A stretch of DNA of 64,000 bases, from positions 105,052 through 169,051 of the forward strand of contig JAKSIL010000001.1 in NCBI GenBank assembly GCA_024398815.1, read 5' to 3'. The notes under the pieces were generated by a model. That model did not search any database. It was given only the letters and a program-made list of their open reading frames with translations, and was not told where the DNA came from. Positions 26,110-34,408 of the stretch are shown here, in pieces (position 1 is the stretch's first letter; each line of letters starts with the position of its first letter). The DNA comes from Fibrobacter sp. (GTDB taxonomy: Bacteria; Fibrobacterota; Fibrobacteria; Fibrobacterales; Fibrobacteraceae). A program made the translations under genes and the position numbers.

Positions 26110-27849
26110 ATGGATAAGAAATTTTTTGCAAGGGCGTGTGCATTAGTGATGTCGCTCGCGGCGGCACAGGCGTTCGGCGCCGTTTATTACGTGGCGACCG
26201 ATGGCGATGATAGCGCCGCAGGTTCGAAGGAAAAACCGTTTGCTTCGCTCAACAAGGCGAATTCTGTGGTGGCGGCTGGCGATACCGTGTGGATTCGCGG
26301 CGGCGTCTACGATTTGCACGATACGGTTTATTATAAGCGATACCACATGACGGCGGGCATCCTTTTGACCGCGAGCGGCGAAAGCGACGACAAGCGCATC
26401 CATTATTTGGCATACCCCGGCGAACGTCCGATTTTTGACGGCAGCAATCTCCCGATTGGCCAAGGCCACAGCCACAGCGACGCAGGCGTCATCGACAGCG
26501 TGACCTACACTTCCCCGATTGTGATTTCGGCAAAGTACCTGCACTTGAAAGGCTTCGACGTCCGTGGCGTCCCCATGAAGCACAATTCAAATTCCGGCAT
26601 TTTTGTCTATGCCAGCAAGCACATCTTTTTGGAGCAGATCGACAGCCACCACAACGCGGGCCCTGGAATTTTCATCAATGATGGAGCCTCCGACGGTGGC
26701 GGACATTTGATTTTGAACTGCGATGCGCACGACAACTACGACCCCACGGGCCGCCAGGGCGACGGTGAAAATGCCGACGGCTTCGGCGTGCATTACCAGG
26801 AAGTGGGCGATGGCGATACCACCAAGTTCATCGGGTGTCGCGCCTGGTGGAATAGCGACGACGGCTTCGACTTCATCAACCAGGAATTCCCCGTGGTCGT
26901 GGAAAACTGCTATGCGGCGCTCAACGGCTACAGCGATTACGGGACCAACAGCCCGAAAAACGGAAACGGTTACGGCATCAAGATGGGCGAAAGCATCTAC
27001 GGCGGCGGGCATCATACCATCAAGTATTGCGTGGCCTGGAAAAACAAGTCCAGCGGCTTTTATGCGAACTACACCGGCTCCGGAAGCAAGTGGTACAACA
27101 ACACTTCTTACATGAACGGTGAACGCGCCTTCAACATGGCGTCCACGAATTACGATGCGCAGGGCAACAGGCTCGCTGGCCTCGCCGCTTTGACGGGCGA
27201 CAATGCGCACGTGCTCAAAAACAACATCGCGTTCCCCATGAATTCGCTTTCGCAGGTCGGGACATGCTCAGTCGGCACGAATCCCGATTTCCACGACGAA
27301 GCGTGCCCAGGGGATTACAACAACAATTGGAACCTGAAACTTGATTTGACGGAAGATGACTTCTTGAGTCTCGACGACCCGAGTTTGACGACAACGGGCA
27401 AGGACCTTTCGACGATTCCGGGGATTCTCGGCCCGCGCAATGCTGACGGAAGCCTCCCTTATTCGGAATTCCTGCGACTCAAGGAAGGGAGCCGCGCGAT
27501 TGACGCAGGCGAGGATTTAGGATTTGAATTTGAAGGCAAGGCACCGGACTTGGGCGCGTTTGAATACGGCGTGCCCGTGAGTTCCGCCGCAGAGCCGAGC
27601 AGTTCCGCAAGCGAACCATCCAGTTCTTCTTCAAGCGGCACGACATCTATTGCGATGAAATTTGTAGCTCCGGCGATGGCGCAGGGCACTGCAAGCGTGT
27701 TCGATTTGCAAGGCTGCTATCTGGGAACTTTGCAGGCCGAACAACTCCGCAACGGAAACCTCGCTCAGGTGCTGCGCGCACAGTTCAGGAACCCCGGCGT
27801 GTACCTGGTACGCTACCGAAATGAACTGAAAAAAGTGAACGTGAAGTAA
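26110..27849 (+). CDS. Secreted right-handed beta-helix protein, pectate lyase-like (PL9 type)
   Basis: A 579-residue exported protein with signal peptide (MDKKFFARACALVMSLAAAQ, then AFGA). The beta-helix region begins YYVATDGDDSAAGSKEKPFA and includes GDTVWIRGGVY, ILNCDAHDNYDPTGRQGDGE and ADGFGVHYQE, which resemble family 9 polysaccharide lyases that cleave pectate. A Ser-rich linker (about 490-515) leads to a C-terminal module ending GVYLVRYRNELKKVNVK, similar to basic terminal or sorting domains of Fibrobacter secreted enzymes. Transcribed divergently from mntA. Exact lyase specificity is an inference. Confidence 0.78.
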   Translation: MDKKFFARACALVMSLAAAQAFGAVYYVATDGDDSAAGSKEKPFASLNKANSVVAAGDTVWIRGGVYDLHDTVYYKRYHMTAGILLTASGESDDKRIHYLAYPGERPIFDGSNLPIGQGHSHSDAGVIDSVTYTSPIVISAKYLHLKGFDVRGVPMKHNSNSGIFVYASKHIFLEQIDSHHNAGPGIFINDGASDGGGHLILNCDAHDNYDPTGRQGDGENADGFGVHYQEVGDGDTTKFIGCRAWWNSDDGFDFINQEFPVVVENCYAALNGYSDYGTNSPKNGNGYGIKMGESIYGGGHHTIKYCVAWKNKSSGFYANYTGSGSKWYNNTSYMNGERAFNMASTNYDAQGNRLAGLAALTGDNAHVLKNNIAFPMNSLSQVGTCSVGTNPDFHDEACPGDYNNNWNLKLDLTEDDFLSLDDPSLTTTGKDLSTIPGILGPRNADGSLPYSEFLRLKEGSRAIDAGEDLGFEFEGKAPDLGAFEYGVPVSSAAEPSSSASEPSSSSSSGTTSIAMKFVAPAMAQGTASVFDLQGCYLGTLQAEQLRNGNLAQVLRAQFRNPGVYLVRYRNELKKVNVK

Positions 27850-27883
27850 TCTTTAAGAGAAGAAACATTAAGGAAACATCGTA

Positions 27884-28372
27884 ATGAGTCAGGCACTCGT
27901 AATTATCGATATTCAAAACGACATCACAAAGCATTACAGAGATATTGTAGACAAAATAAACGAGGCAATCGAATGGGCTCAGGCGCAGGGATTGCAAATC
28001 GTTTACATAAAGCACAACAACATCTCGCAAGGGACACGCACATTTAAGCCGGGTACAAAAGGCGAAGACCTTGTACCGGAACTGAACGTGGTTTCTGACC
28101 ATATTTTTGTAAAAACAAAAAGCAATGCACTTACCAGTGAAGCGTTTGCGGATTTTATCGCCGAGCATGGAATCAACGAATTCTACATTACAGGAGCGGA
28201 CGCGACCGCCTGCGTGAAATCTACTTGTTTCAACATGGCCAAGGCCGGTTATAAAGTCCACGTGATCTCGGATTGCGTGACCAGCTATGATTTAAAGAAA
28301 ATCCCTGAAATGTTGGATTACTATGAAAAGAAAGGCTGCGAAGTAAAACCGCTTTCGGAATATAGAAAGTAA
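27884..28372 (+). CDS. Isochorismatase-family cysteine hydrolase
   Basis: A 162-residue cytoplasmic enzyme. The D-K-C triad of the superfamily is visible: Asp9 in ALVIIDIQND, a lysine in FVKTKSNAL (about 77-79), and Cys110 in ITGADATACVKST. Family members hydrolyse small amides or isochorismate. The substrate is unknown here. AAGGAA precedes the ATG. It follows the lyase gene by 34 nt and could be co-transcribed. Confidence 0.85.
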   Translation: MSQALVIIDIQNDITKHYRDIVDKINEAIEWAQAQGLQIVYIKHNNISQGTRTFKPGTKGEDLVPELNVVSDHIFVKTKSNALTSEAFADFIAEHGINEFYITGADATACVKSTCFNMAKAGYKVHVISDCVTSYDLKKIPEMLDYYEKKGCEVKPLSEYRK

Positions 28373-28378
28373 GACGGT

Positions 28379-28772
28379 TTACGGCTTGCTAACGTATTTA
28401 TCAATATAGGCGGAAGGAGTCAAGATTTCAGGTTTGGGGATTCCCAAATCCGTAAAGTCTTTGTCGCCCGTAACAAGCACGTCCACGTTTCCGATAAAAA
28501 CGCCGAGGAGGACAGGATAATCATTTGGATCCCGAATAGGGACATCTTGTTCGTAATTTTCAGGAACAATCACAAATTCAAAAGATAGGGCAGAGATAAA
28601 TCGCTCAAGGGCATCTGTTTTCTGGGGGAATTTTTTCGCTACAACTTTTCGCAATTCATCGAGCAGAAAATTGGAGAGGACTAGTTCATGACAAAAAAAT
28701 ATTTGCTAAAAGCAAGTCGAATTTTTGCCCAGGAAACAAAAGTGCGGAAAGCAAGACGTTTGTGTCTAGCAT
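28379..28772 (-). pseudogene. PIN-domain toxin gene, frameshifted in a T7 tract
   Basis: Reading from ATG 28772 gives MLDTNVLLSALLFPGQKFDL then LLANIFLS and a TGA. One base out of frame the sequence continues HELVLSNFLLDELRKVVAKK and on to RDPNDYPVL, VLVTGDKDF and the stop at 28379. This is a COG1569-type PIN protein split by one extra base in the run of seven T on the coding strand (28693-28699). With six T the whole gene reads through. The acidic residues of the PIN nuclease site are present (LDTN, RDPND, GDKD). The start overlaps the preceding stop (TAATG). Either a true mutation, a phase-variable tract or a sequencing error. Confidence 0.8.
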
Positions 28773-28858
28773 TATTCGCACTTTGTTTTGAGGAAGTCAA
28801 GAGGATTCACGATTTCAAGCGGTCGCTCCACCAGGATCTTGCGTCCAAGACGCCCTCG
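28772..28858 (-). pseudogene. Remnant of the antitoxin preceding the PIN gene
   Basis: A 28-codon open stretch ending TAA 28772-28774 and overlapping the PIN ATG. It reads KILVERPLEIVNPLDFLKTK near its end. An in-frame TAG at 28859-28861 closes it upstream and no good start codon exists, so it looks like the C-terminal end of a lost antitoxin. The family is not recognised. 28862-28945 shows no further gene besides the promoter of relB. Confidence 0.35.
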
Positions 28859-28945
28859 CTAGGCGGCGGGTTTGTCTTCGCGAAATAACACGCCTGTTTT
28901 TACAAATGTATTGCGTTTGTGCGTACAATTTTATATATTAGGCCC

Positions 28946-29245
28946 ATGGCAAAAACAGCAAATCTCTACGCGCGAATCGAGCCCGAAATAAAAGAAGAGG
29001 CCGAAAGTATTTTGGAAACTTTGGGTATTCCAGTTTCTAATGCAATCTGCATGTTCTACAAGCAAATAATATTGCAGCAGGGTCTGCCCTTCGATGTGAA
29101 GCTGCCAAGGCCTGCCGACGCCTCTAAAATGAATGCGGAAGAAATCAGCAAGGAATTGGATAAAGGCTATTCAGACTACCTTTCCGGCAAAACAACACCA
29201 GCGGCAGCTTTCTTCTCTGATATCAAGGCGAAATACAAAGTATGA
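28946..29245 (+). CDS. relB: RelB/DinJ-family antitoxin
   Basis: A 99-residue antitoxin. The ribbon-helix-helix N-terminus is TANLYARIEPEIKEEAESIL followed by ETLGIPVSNAICMFYKQI, as in DinJ. It would bind DNA as a dimer and neutralise a RelE/YafQ-type RNase through its C-terminus. The ATG at 28946 is preferred; an earlier in-frame GTG would add nine unrelated residues. Its TGA overlaps the ATG of the toxin gene (ATGA, 29242-29245). Intact, whereas the toxin is not. Confidence 0.88.
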   Translation: MAKTANLYARIEPEIKEEAESILETLGIPVSNAICMFYKQIILQQGLPFDVKLPRPADASKMNAEEISKELDKGYSDYLSGKTTPAAAFFSDIKAKYKV

Positions 29246-29473
29246 GTTTTCAGGTCGTTATTACGCAGGCTGCAAAACAGGATTTAAGCGACACCTTTGA
29301 ATACATTTATAACGACTTGCAATCACCACAAGCAGCTCTTCATTTTTTAGATAAAATGGAAAAAGCTATTTTTAGTCTAATACATCGTAGATGCGCAGCA
29401 ACAAACAGTGACAGTCATTAGGGTCCTTTACCATGGCTGTGATGAAAAACCTGCAAGAGAAGGTGCGATATAA
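29242..29473 (+). pseudogene. relE: RelE-family toxin with internal deletion and frameshift
   Basis: Starts MSFQVVITQAAKQDLSDTFE and reads to KMEKAIFSL as a normal RelE/ParE-type N-terminus. The frame then ends at TAG 29421. In another frame, from about 29381, the sequence reads YIVDAQQQTVTVIRVLYHG and ends at TAA 29471-29473, which is the expected C-terminal strand pair. The middle segment between the two (about 30 residues in relatives) is missing, so an out-of-frame internal deletion has destroyed the gene. Coupled to relB by ATGA. Confidence 0.8.
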
Positions 29474-29491
29474 GGCAAGGTGAATTTTATA

Positions 29492-29548
29492 TCATCCTTT
29501 TTTTATGATGGCGATTTCTTCGAGGGTTAGACCGTAGAGGGCGTGATG
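29492..29548 (-). pseudogene. C-terminal relic of a type IIG restriction-modification gene
   Basis: Nineteen codons on the minus strand read HHALYGLTLEEIAIIKKG and stop. The end of the intact enzyme at 31020 reads YALYGLTDDEIAIVENG and stops. The match suggests that a second related gene once ended here. Nothing recognisable remains upstream of the relic. The rest of 29474-29719 is AT-rich and holds no other gene. Confidence 0.6.
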
Positions 29549-29719
29549 CAAAATTGTTTTACAGCTCGAATTTCGTCTAAAAATTTTTTAACTTGGCTTT
29601 TTTAAGCAAAATTCAGCATTTCTTATTTGATTTTTGTTCAATTTAAGCGATGTGTCGTTCCATCTTGAAAAGAATCTTATCTTGACGCTACCCAAAATAG
29701 AATGTATATTTGGAATATC

Positions 29720-30295
29720 TCATCTACCAGTTGTAGAAGGAGTTTCTGGAGACGTTCCGCAACCCGGAGCGTCTTCTGCTTTTTTATAAGCCTCGTACTT
29801 TTTTAGATGCTTGCGAAGAGTGTTTTCGTAATCCAAGTAATACGCCGTTATAAGCAAGCAATAGGATTCTCGCTTTTCCAATACAACAAGATAACGTTCT
29901 TCTTCAAAGAGAAAATTTACGCGAACTGTATTCTTGTAAGGTTCTTCCCATGTTTTGATGCCTTCGCAATTTTCGTCACAGGTCTGTTTACAAAGATAAT
30001 GTTCAATGACTGGCCGAATCCAATGCAGTCGTTCACATCGCCTAAAGTCTGGTTCGCGATTTTCCGCACCATCATAATTTTTACAAGTAAAGTGAACGAA
30101 AGATTCCTCGTATCCATCAATTATCGGAGATCTGCGTACTTGTACCCGTTTTCCCTCAAACATGGGATATGTTTCCCAAAATTGTCTCCTGTACTCTTTA
30201 TACAAGGAAGACTCGTACTCCCGATAAGAATCAACATTGAAGGATTCGTGCGGGAACGGTTTTATTGGTGGAAGCCAACAATGTTCTCTAGACAT
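29720..30295 (-). CDS. Putative nuclease-like protein of a defence-type operon
   Basis: About 191 residues from ATG 30295 (MSREHCWLPP). The second half (RCERLHWIRPVIEHYL, IKTWEEP, RYLVVLEKRESYCLLITAYY, ENTLRKHLKKYEAYKK) resembles phage-type RNase domains of the barnase/EndoU/colicin/RelE class, ending in a low-complexity Thr/Ser/Pro tail. This assignment is from memory of the family pattern and is tentative. It overlaps the DUF3800 gene by 8 nt and is the third gene after the type IIG enzyme. A start at 30313 is also possible. Confidence 0.65.
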   Translation of the reverse strand: MSREHCWLPPIKPFPHESFNVDSYREYESSLYKEYRRQFWETYPMFEGKRVQVRRSPIIDGYEESFVHFTCKNYDGAENREPDFRRCERLHWIRPVIEHYLCKQTCDENCEGIKTWEEPYKNTVRVNFLFEEERYLVVLEKRESYCLLITAYYLDYENTLRKHLKKYEAYKKAEDAPGCGTSPETPSTTGR

Positions 30296-31001
30296 CGCTC
30301 GCCTTCCATACAAACAAGTTTAGCTTGTCTTCTCTAAGTAGTGTTGATTTTTGCAATGTATATCCGGACTTTTCTTGGATTAGTCTAACAATTTTTTGTT
30401 TCGCCTCGCTACGATGTCCGTTGTCAGAAAAAAATCGGTTATGGAAGCCGAAGGCTCCGATTAGAACGTCCGTAATTTGCATTATCTGAACTTCTTCAGA
30501 CCTAATAGGTTTAACTTGTTTCACGATGCTTTTAGAAAAGTCATACATGGAATTTGAAATAACCTGACATAGTTTTTGGGCTTTTTTCGAAGAATGTGTG
30601 TCTTTAATATCAATAAATATATTGTATCGTTCCGTTGGAATAAGCATAGCCTTTAGCATTCCAAAATACATCTTGTAATACCATTCATCGTGAGTCTGGT
30701 TATAGGCACTATGGTTTAATTTTCTTTTATCAGGAACTAAAAGCCCTCTAAAATGCAAATTTTTTTCTTCAAAAAAATACTGTATCAAATCTATATACAC
30801 TTGTAGTTTCGCGGGGGCAATTTTCGTCCACTTCAATTCAGCTTTTGCTGGTATCCCGTTTTGAACTTTTATCTGCTTTATACGTTCGTTAATTTCGTGA
30901 CGATTTTCTTTTGGGCACCACACGGCACCAAGAACCATGACATTACTATCGTCGTGTTCTAAATGGCAACTTTCATCGCAATAGAAATTGTATTCTGTCA
31001 T
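30288..31001 (-). CDS. DUF3800-domain protein
   Basis: A 237-residue protein with the DUF3800 hallmarks: an N-terminal acidic motif YNFYCDESCHLE, a central IFIDIKDTHSS and a C-terminal QIMQITDVLIGAFGFHN. The acidic residues are arranged like an RNase H-type fold, so nuclease activity is possible but unproven. DUF3800 genes are often found next to restriction or phage-defence genes. Here it lies 18 nt after the type IIG enzyme and overlaps the next gene, which suggests one operon. Confidence 0.82.
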   Translation of the reverse strand: MTEYNFYCDESCHLEHDDSNVMVLGAVWCPKENRHEINERIKQIKVQNGIPAKAELKWTKIAPAKLQVYIDLIQYFFEEKNLHFRGLLVPDKRKLNHSAYNQTHDEWYYKMYFGMLKAMLIPTERYNIFIDIKDTHSSKKAQKLCQVISNSMYDFSKSIVKQVKPIRSEEVQIMQITDVLIGAFGFHNRFFSDNGHRSEAKQKIVRLIQEKSGYTLQKSTLLREDKLNLFVWKASDV

Positions 31002-31019
31002 AACGTACCTTTTTCACCT

Positions 31020-34000
31020 TCATCCATTTTCAACGATGGCGATTTCGTCGTCGGTTAGGCCATAGAGGGCATACACCTTCTGGTCAATTTCATGGTCGGT
31101 GTCTGCGATTTTTTGGGAGAGTTCGTTGCACTCGTTTTTGTAGGTGGTGAATGTTCCCGCCCATTCAATTTTTTGAGATGCAAAAACATTGGCCTTGACT
31201 TTCTTCAGTTCCGCAAGGAAAGTCTTGAAATCGTATTCATCAATTTTCTCAAGAGTCTGAGTTGTCTTTTCAAAATTAAACTCTGCCTTGATCGCCGTGA
31301 GGAAGTTGTTGCGTTTCTGCTGGAGGGATTTGTTTAAATCCAGTATGGTGTCTGCGAGATATAAAACATCATTTGTTTCATCGTCCTTTAACAACGAGTC
31401 GGGAATGGGAAGTTCATTTAAGTGTGCTTTCTTTACTTGAGCCATGGTTTTTCCTTCTTCTGGATTAATAAATTTTCGATAAAACCATGTAATGAATCTT
31501 GAATTTAGAACAGCCATCAAAACTTTAAGGTTTAATTTTTGCTCGTCATCTCGCAATACATAAAGATTATCTCTTGCGACAAACTGCTTGTCATCATACG
31601 CGGCGATTATGGAATCACCAGTTTGTCTAATTAATAGTTTTTGTTTCACATCAAATTTTGCAGAATATCTCGGTTCTGCAAGCCAGTCGCCATAACTAAT
31701 CCAATAATCGTTATTCCAGTTAATTGCATAACGATTCATCAAGCTACCTCTAATTAGGGGTACAAAAGAGCCGTTTTCTTTAAAACTCTTGACGTATGGC
31801 TCTTCATCTACGATTTCTTGTGTTTGTTTTGGCAATCCTTTTCCTTTTTGGAAAGGCTTTGTTCCTTGGACAATTTGGCATAAAGTTCCAAGTTTATTAA
31901 GCTTGTTTGTAATTTGCTTTATTGAATCAAATTCTGAACGGGTGTAAATGTTTATTGGAGCACCTTCAGATTGGATAATCTTCTGCTGTGATAAAGAAGA
32001 TGTCCATTCTAATCCTCGTTCGCTAATAAAATTCACTTCTATGTTGTTTATCTCTGCCTCTTGAGAATTCAAGGACATTATATATACATCTGTTTCTACA
32101 GTAGCGTCTTCAAAAACAAAGTATGAGTAGTGATTTAAATTTTTTATTGCGTAATTTCTAAACACAAATTTTCGTATTTCATTGTTGAAAATTGTTGACA
32201 ACCATGTATTTGGCATGATATAGCCAGCAAAAGCCTTTTCTCTTGCAAGAGATTTTATCTTTTCAGTAAAAAGTAGATAGCTGTCTAATTGATAGGATTG
32301 GTTTGGGTACTCTTGAAGCAGATGGCTAATATCTCTTTCGCTAAATGTCGCTCCATACGGCGGGTTTCCAATGACCACATCAAAGCCGCCCTTGGCGAAT
32401 ACTTCTGGGAATTCCTTTTCCCAGTCAAAAGCCTTGTCTCCAGCAACTTCAGGATCGCTAATCAAGCTGTTTCCGCACTTGATATTGTCATTCAAATTGT
32501 TCAGTTTTCTGCCAGGTTGGGCCGTATGTAGCCACAAACTGAGTTTCGCTATTTCCACAGACTCGTCGTTAATGTCTACTCCGTAAATGTTCTTCTCAAG
32601 GACCTGCGTTTCGATATCGGAGAGTGCCATTTGAACGGCATCGCCTTTTTCGTAAATATGGGCCTTGGCGACATCGATAGCTTTGTGTTCCGCAATCAGG
32701 AACTGCATGGCGGCATTCAGGAAGGCGCCACTTCCGCAGGCGGGGTCGACAATGGTCAAATTAAGCAGCCATTCGCGATAGGCGTCGAGGGTTTCAATTC
32801 TTTTTTTACGAGATGCTGTAGATTGCTTCGCTTCGCTTGCAATGACGTGGGTGGAATCGTCAAAAGATAGCCCCAGTTCGTCTTTTTTGTTATTGCAAAG
32901 TGTTCCGACAGTATTTTCTACGATGTACTTGGTTATGTATGCCGGAGTATAGAAAACGCCATCCTTCTTGCGCTTGGATGTTTTCGCATCTGTTACAACG
33001 CCATTTATTTCGTTCTGGATTTCCTCAATCTCGGAAAGGGAATGTTCAAAAATGTGGCCGAGGATATCTACACTTACATCGCTTTCGAAATCGTAATTGC
33101 TGAGTCTCTGAGAATGCAGCGCCAGCAGGTCGTCATCAATGGCAAGGCTGTTCAGCAATTCGTCTGTCTTAAAAAGCCCTCCATTGTAGGCGAAAACTTC
33201 ATAGTCTTTTCCTTTGTATCCCTGGTCCAAATACGTAAAGTACTTTTTGAATCGATCATACAGAGAAACTTCCACATCCAATTCACGAAGTTTCTTTACA
33301 TCTTCGATAATCTTTGCAATCATATTGGGCGGTATGAGGCCGCGGTCTTCAGCAAAGAAAATAAAGAGCAGACGATCCAGCAACTTTTGTGTTTTGCGGA
33401 AAAGGGTCAGTTTGTCGGCTTTGTCGGCATTTTTTTCACAAATATCTTTGAAAAGTTCTCGTTTGAAAACGGAGTAATCCTTGTACAAGGCGTTAGTGAT
33501 ACTCTTTTCTTCGCTGACGCTTTCTTCCTTCAATTTCAGCGGAATCTGACTTATAATGTTTTCGTAGGCTAGGCAGAGATAGAGTTTTTTGAAGTCGTTT
33601 TCATTCAAGTTGAATAAATCAAATTCTTCACAATCAACTGCGTCATCTACATAAAAACGGAGTTTTTCAAAATTGCTGATGACGATGTAGCGAACGCCTT
33701 TGTTGTTGTTCTTGTAACCAAAAGCCTGCGTTTCGATGGCTCGTAAATCTTGAGTTTTGTGATCCTTCAGTTCAATGACTCCGACAGGACTCCCGTTCAC
33801 AAGAATCGCGCCGTCCGCCTTGCGGGCATCCTTTGCATTTTTGTATTCTGTAGTGAGATTGAAACTCGGGTCTGGATTGATTGTGTATCCCAGAATCTTC
33901 ACGAATAATTCACGTAAAAAACCTTCCTGGAACTGTTCTTCCTTGCTTGACTTGATGTTCTCTTGTCGCTCAGCATTAAAAAAATAGGCTTTGTAGGCTT

Positions 34001-34070
34001 CGTAACGTGCGCCGACATAATCAGGCTGAGTCTTTAGGTATTTTGCGACAATGGAATTCTGGAAAATCAT
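31020..34070 (-). CDS. Type IIG restriction-modification enzyme (Eco57I-like)
   Basis: A 1016-residue single-chain endonuclease-methyltransferase. The N-terminal nuclease part has the PD-(D/E)XK pattern ending in GVIELKDHKT (about 95-106). The middle has the N6-adenine methyltransferase motifs DPACGSGAF (motif I) and GNPPYG (motif IV). The C-terminal third is the target-recognition region, ending ALYGLTDDEIAIVENG. It should methylate and cut one DNA sequence without partner subunits. An in-frame repeat element adds HVIASEAKQST between the helical linker and motif I. AT content is higher than in the flanking housekeeping genes, consistent with transfer. Confidence 0.9.
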   Translation of the reverse strand: MIFQNSIVAKYLKTQPDYVGARYEAYKAYFFNAERQENIKSSKEEQFQEGFLRELFVKILGYTINPDPSFNLTTEYKNAKDARKADGAILVNGSPVGVIELKDHKTQDLRAIETQAFGYKNNNKGVRYIVISNFEKLRFYVDDAVDCEEFDLFNLNENDFKKLYLCLAYENIISQIPLKLKEESVSEEKSITNALYKDYSVFKRELFKDICEKNADKADKLTLFRKTQKLLDRLLFIFFAEDRGLIPPNMIAKIIEDVKKLRELDVEVSLYDRFKKYFTYLDQGYKGKDYEVFAYNGGLFKTDELLNSLAIDDDLLALHSQRLSNYDFESDVSVDILGHIFEHSLSEIEEIQNEINGVVTDAKTSKRKKDGVFYTPAYITKYIVENTVGTLCNNKKDELGLSFDDSTHVIASEAKQSTASRKKRIETLDAYREWLLNLTIVDPACGSGAFLNAAMQFLIAEHKAIDVAKAHIYEKGDAVQMALSDIETQVLEKNIYGVDINDESVEIAKLSLWLHTAQPGRKLNNLNDNIKCGNSLISDPEVAGDKAFDWEKEFPEVFAKGGFDVVIGNPPYGATFSERDISHLLQEYPNQSYQLDSYLLFTEKIKSLAREKAFAGYIMPNTWLSTIFNNEIRKFVFRNYAIKNLNHYSYFVFEDATVETDVYIMSLNSQEAEINNIEVNFISERGLEWTSSLSQQKIIQSEGAPINIYTRSEFDSIKQITNKLNKLGTLCQIVQGTKPFQKGKGLPKQTQEIVDEEPYVKSFKENGSFVPLIRGSLMNRYAINWNNDYWISYGDWLAEPRYSAKFDVKQKLLIRQTGDSIIAAYDDKQFVARDNLYVLRDDEQKLNLKVLMAVLNSRFITWFYRKFINPEEGKTMAQVKKAHLNELPIPDSLLKDDETNDVLYLADTILDLNKSLQQKRNNFLTAIKAEFNFEKTTQTLEKIDEYDFKTFLAELKKVKANVFASQKIEWAGTFTTYKNECNELSQKIADTDHEIDQKVYALYGLTDDEIAIVENG
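32819..32846. repeat. Widespread REP-like palindromic repeat inserted in a coding region
   Basis: TAGATTGCTTCGCTTCGCTT followed by GCAATGAC matches a repeat common in many bacterial genomes, usually between genes. On the coding strand of the RM gene it is read in frame as VIASEAKQST. No other copy was seen in this window. Confidence 0.6.
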
Positions 34071-34152
34071 GCAGAAAATATAATATCCCTATTTGACAGC
34101 GAAATGTCAGAATTCAAAAAAAATCCATAAATTCTTAGTTTAAAGGAGGCAA

Positions 34153-34221
34153 ATGAAAATTTGCACGGAAAAATCCGGTTGGTGCATTTATAAGCTTCCT
34201 CTTGCAAGACTTAATCTTTGA
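34153..34221 (+). CDS. 22-residue ORF with strong ribosome-binding site
   Basis: TAAAGGAGGC lies 4-10 nt before ATG 34153 and the ORF reads MKICTEKSGWCIYKLPLARL then NL and stop. It may be a leader peptide or the truncated start of a lost gene. The surrounding 338-nt gap (34071-34408) between the RM gene and the RhuM gene otherwise holds only AT-rich promoter-like sequence and one palindrome. Confidence 0.3.
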   Translation: MKICTEKSGWCIYKLPLARLNL

Positions 34222-34351
34222 AAGATGCGGTCAACGGGGCTAAGTTCTTTTTTGCGCGGCTGAACGGTGTTTTGAAATCAATGCCGTCCTCAATTTTTTT
34301 TTCAGTTTGCACTTACTTTTCTTCAAAAAGTTAGTTATATTTTGTTCACTA

Positions 34352-34363
34352 GCACATTTGTGC
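34352..34363. promoter_or_regulatory. Palindrome upstream of the RhuM-like gene
   Basis: GCACA-TT-TGTGC forms a perfect 12-nt palindrome 46 nt before the start at 34409, close to a TATATT-like -10 element (34336 region). It is a plausible autoregulatory operator. No regulator is assigned. Confidence 0.35.
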
Positions 34364-34408
34364 ATTTAGTTTTGTGTTTTTCCCGCTTGTAACGCAAAGG
34401 AGTAAGAG

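Noticed and set aside
28688..28888. 66-codon plus-strand ORF opposite the PIN gene
   Set aside because: It is the antisense of the frameshifted PIN gene and its antitoxin remnant.
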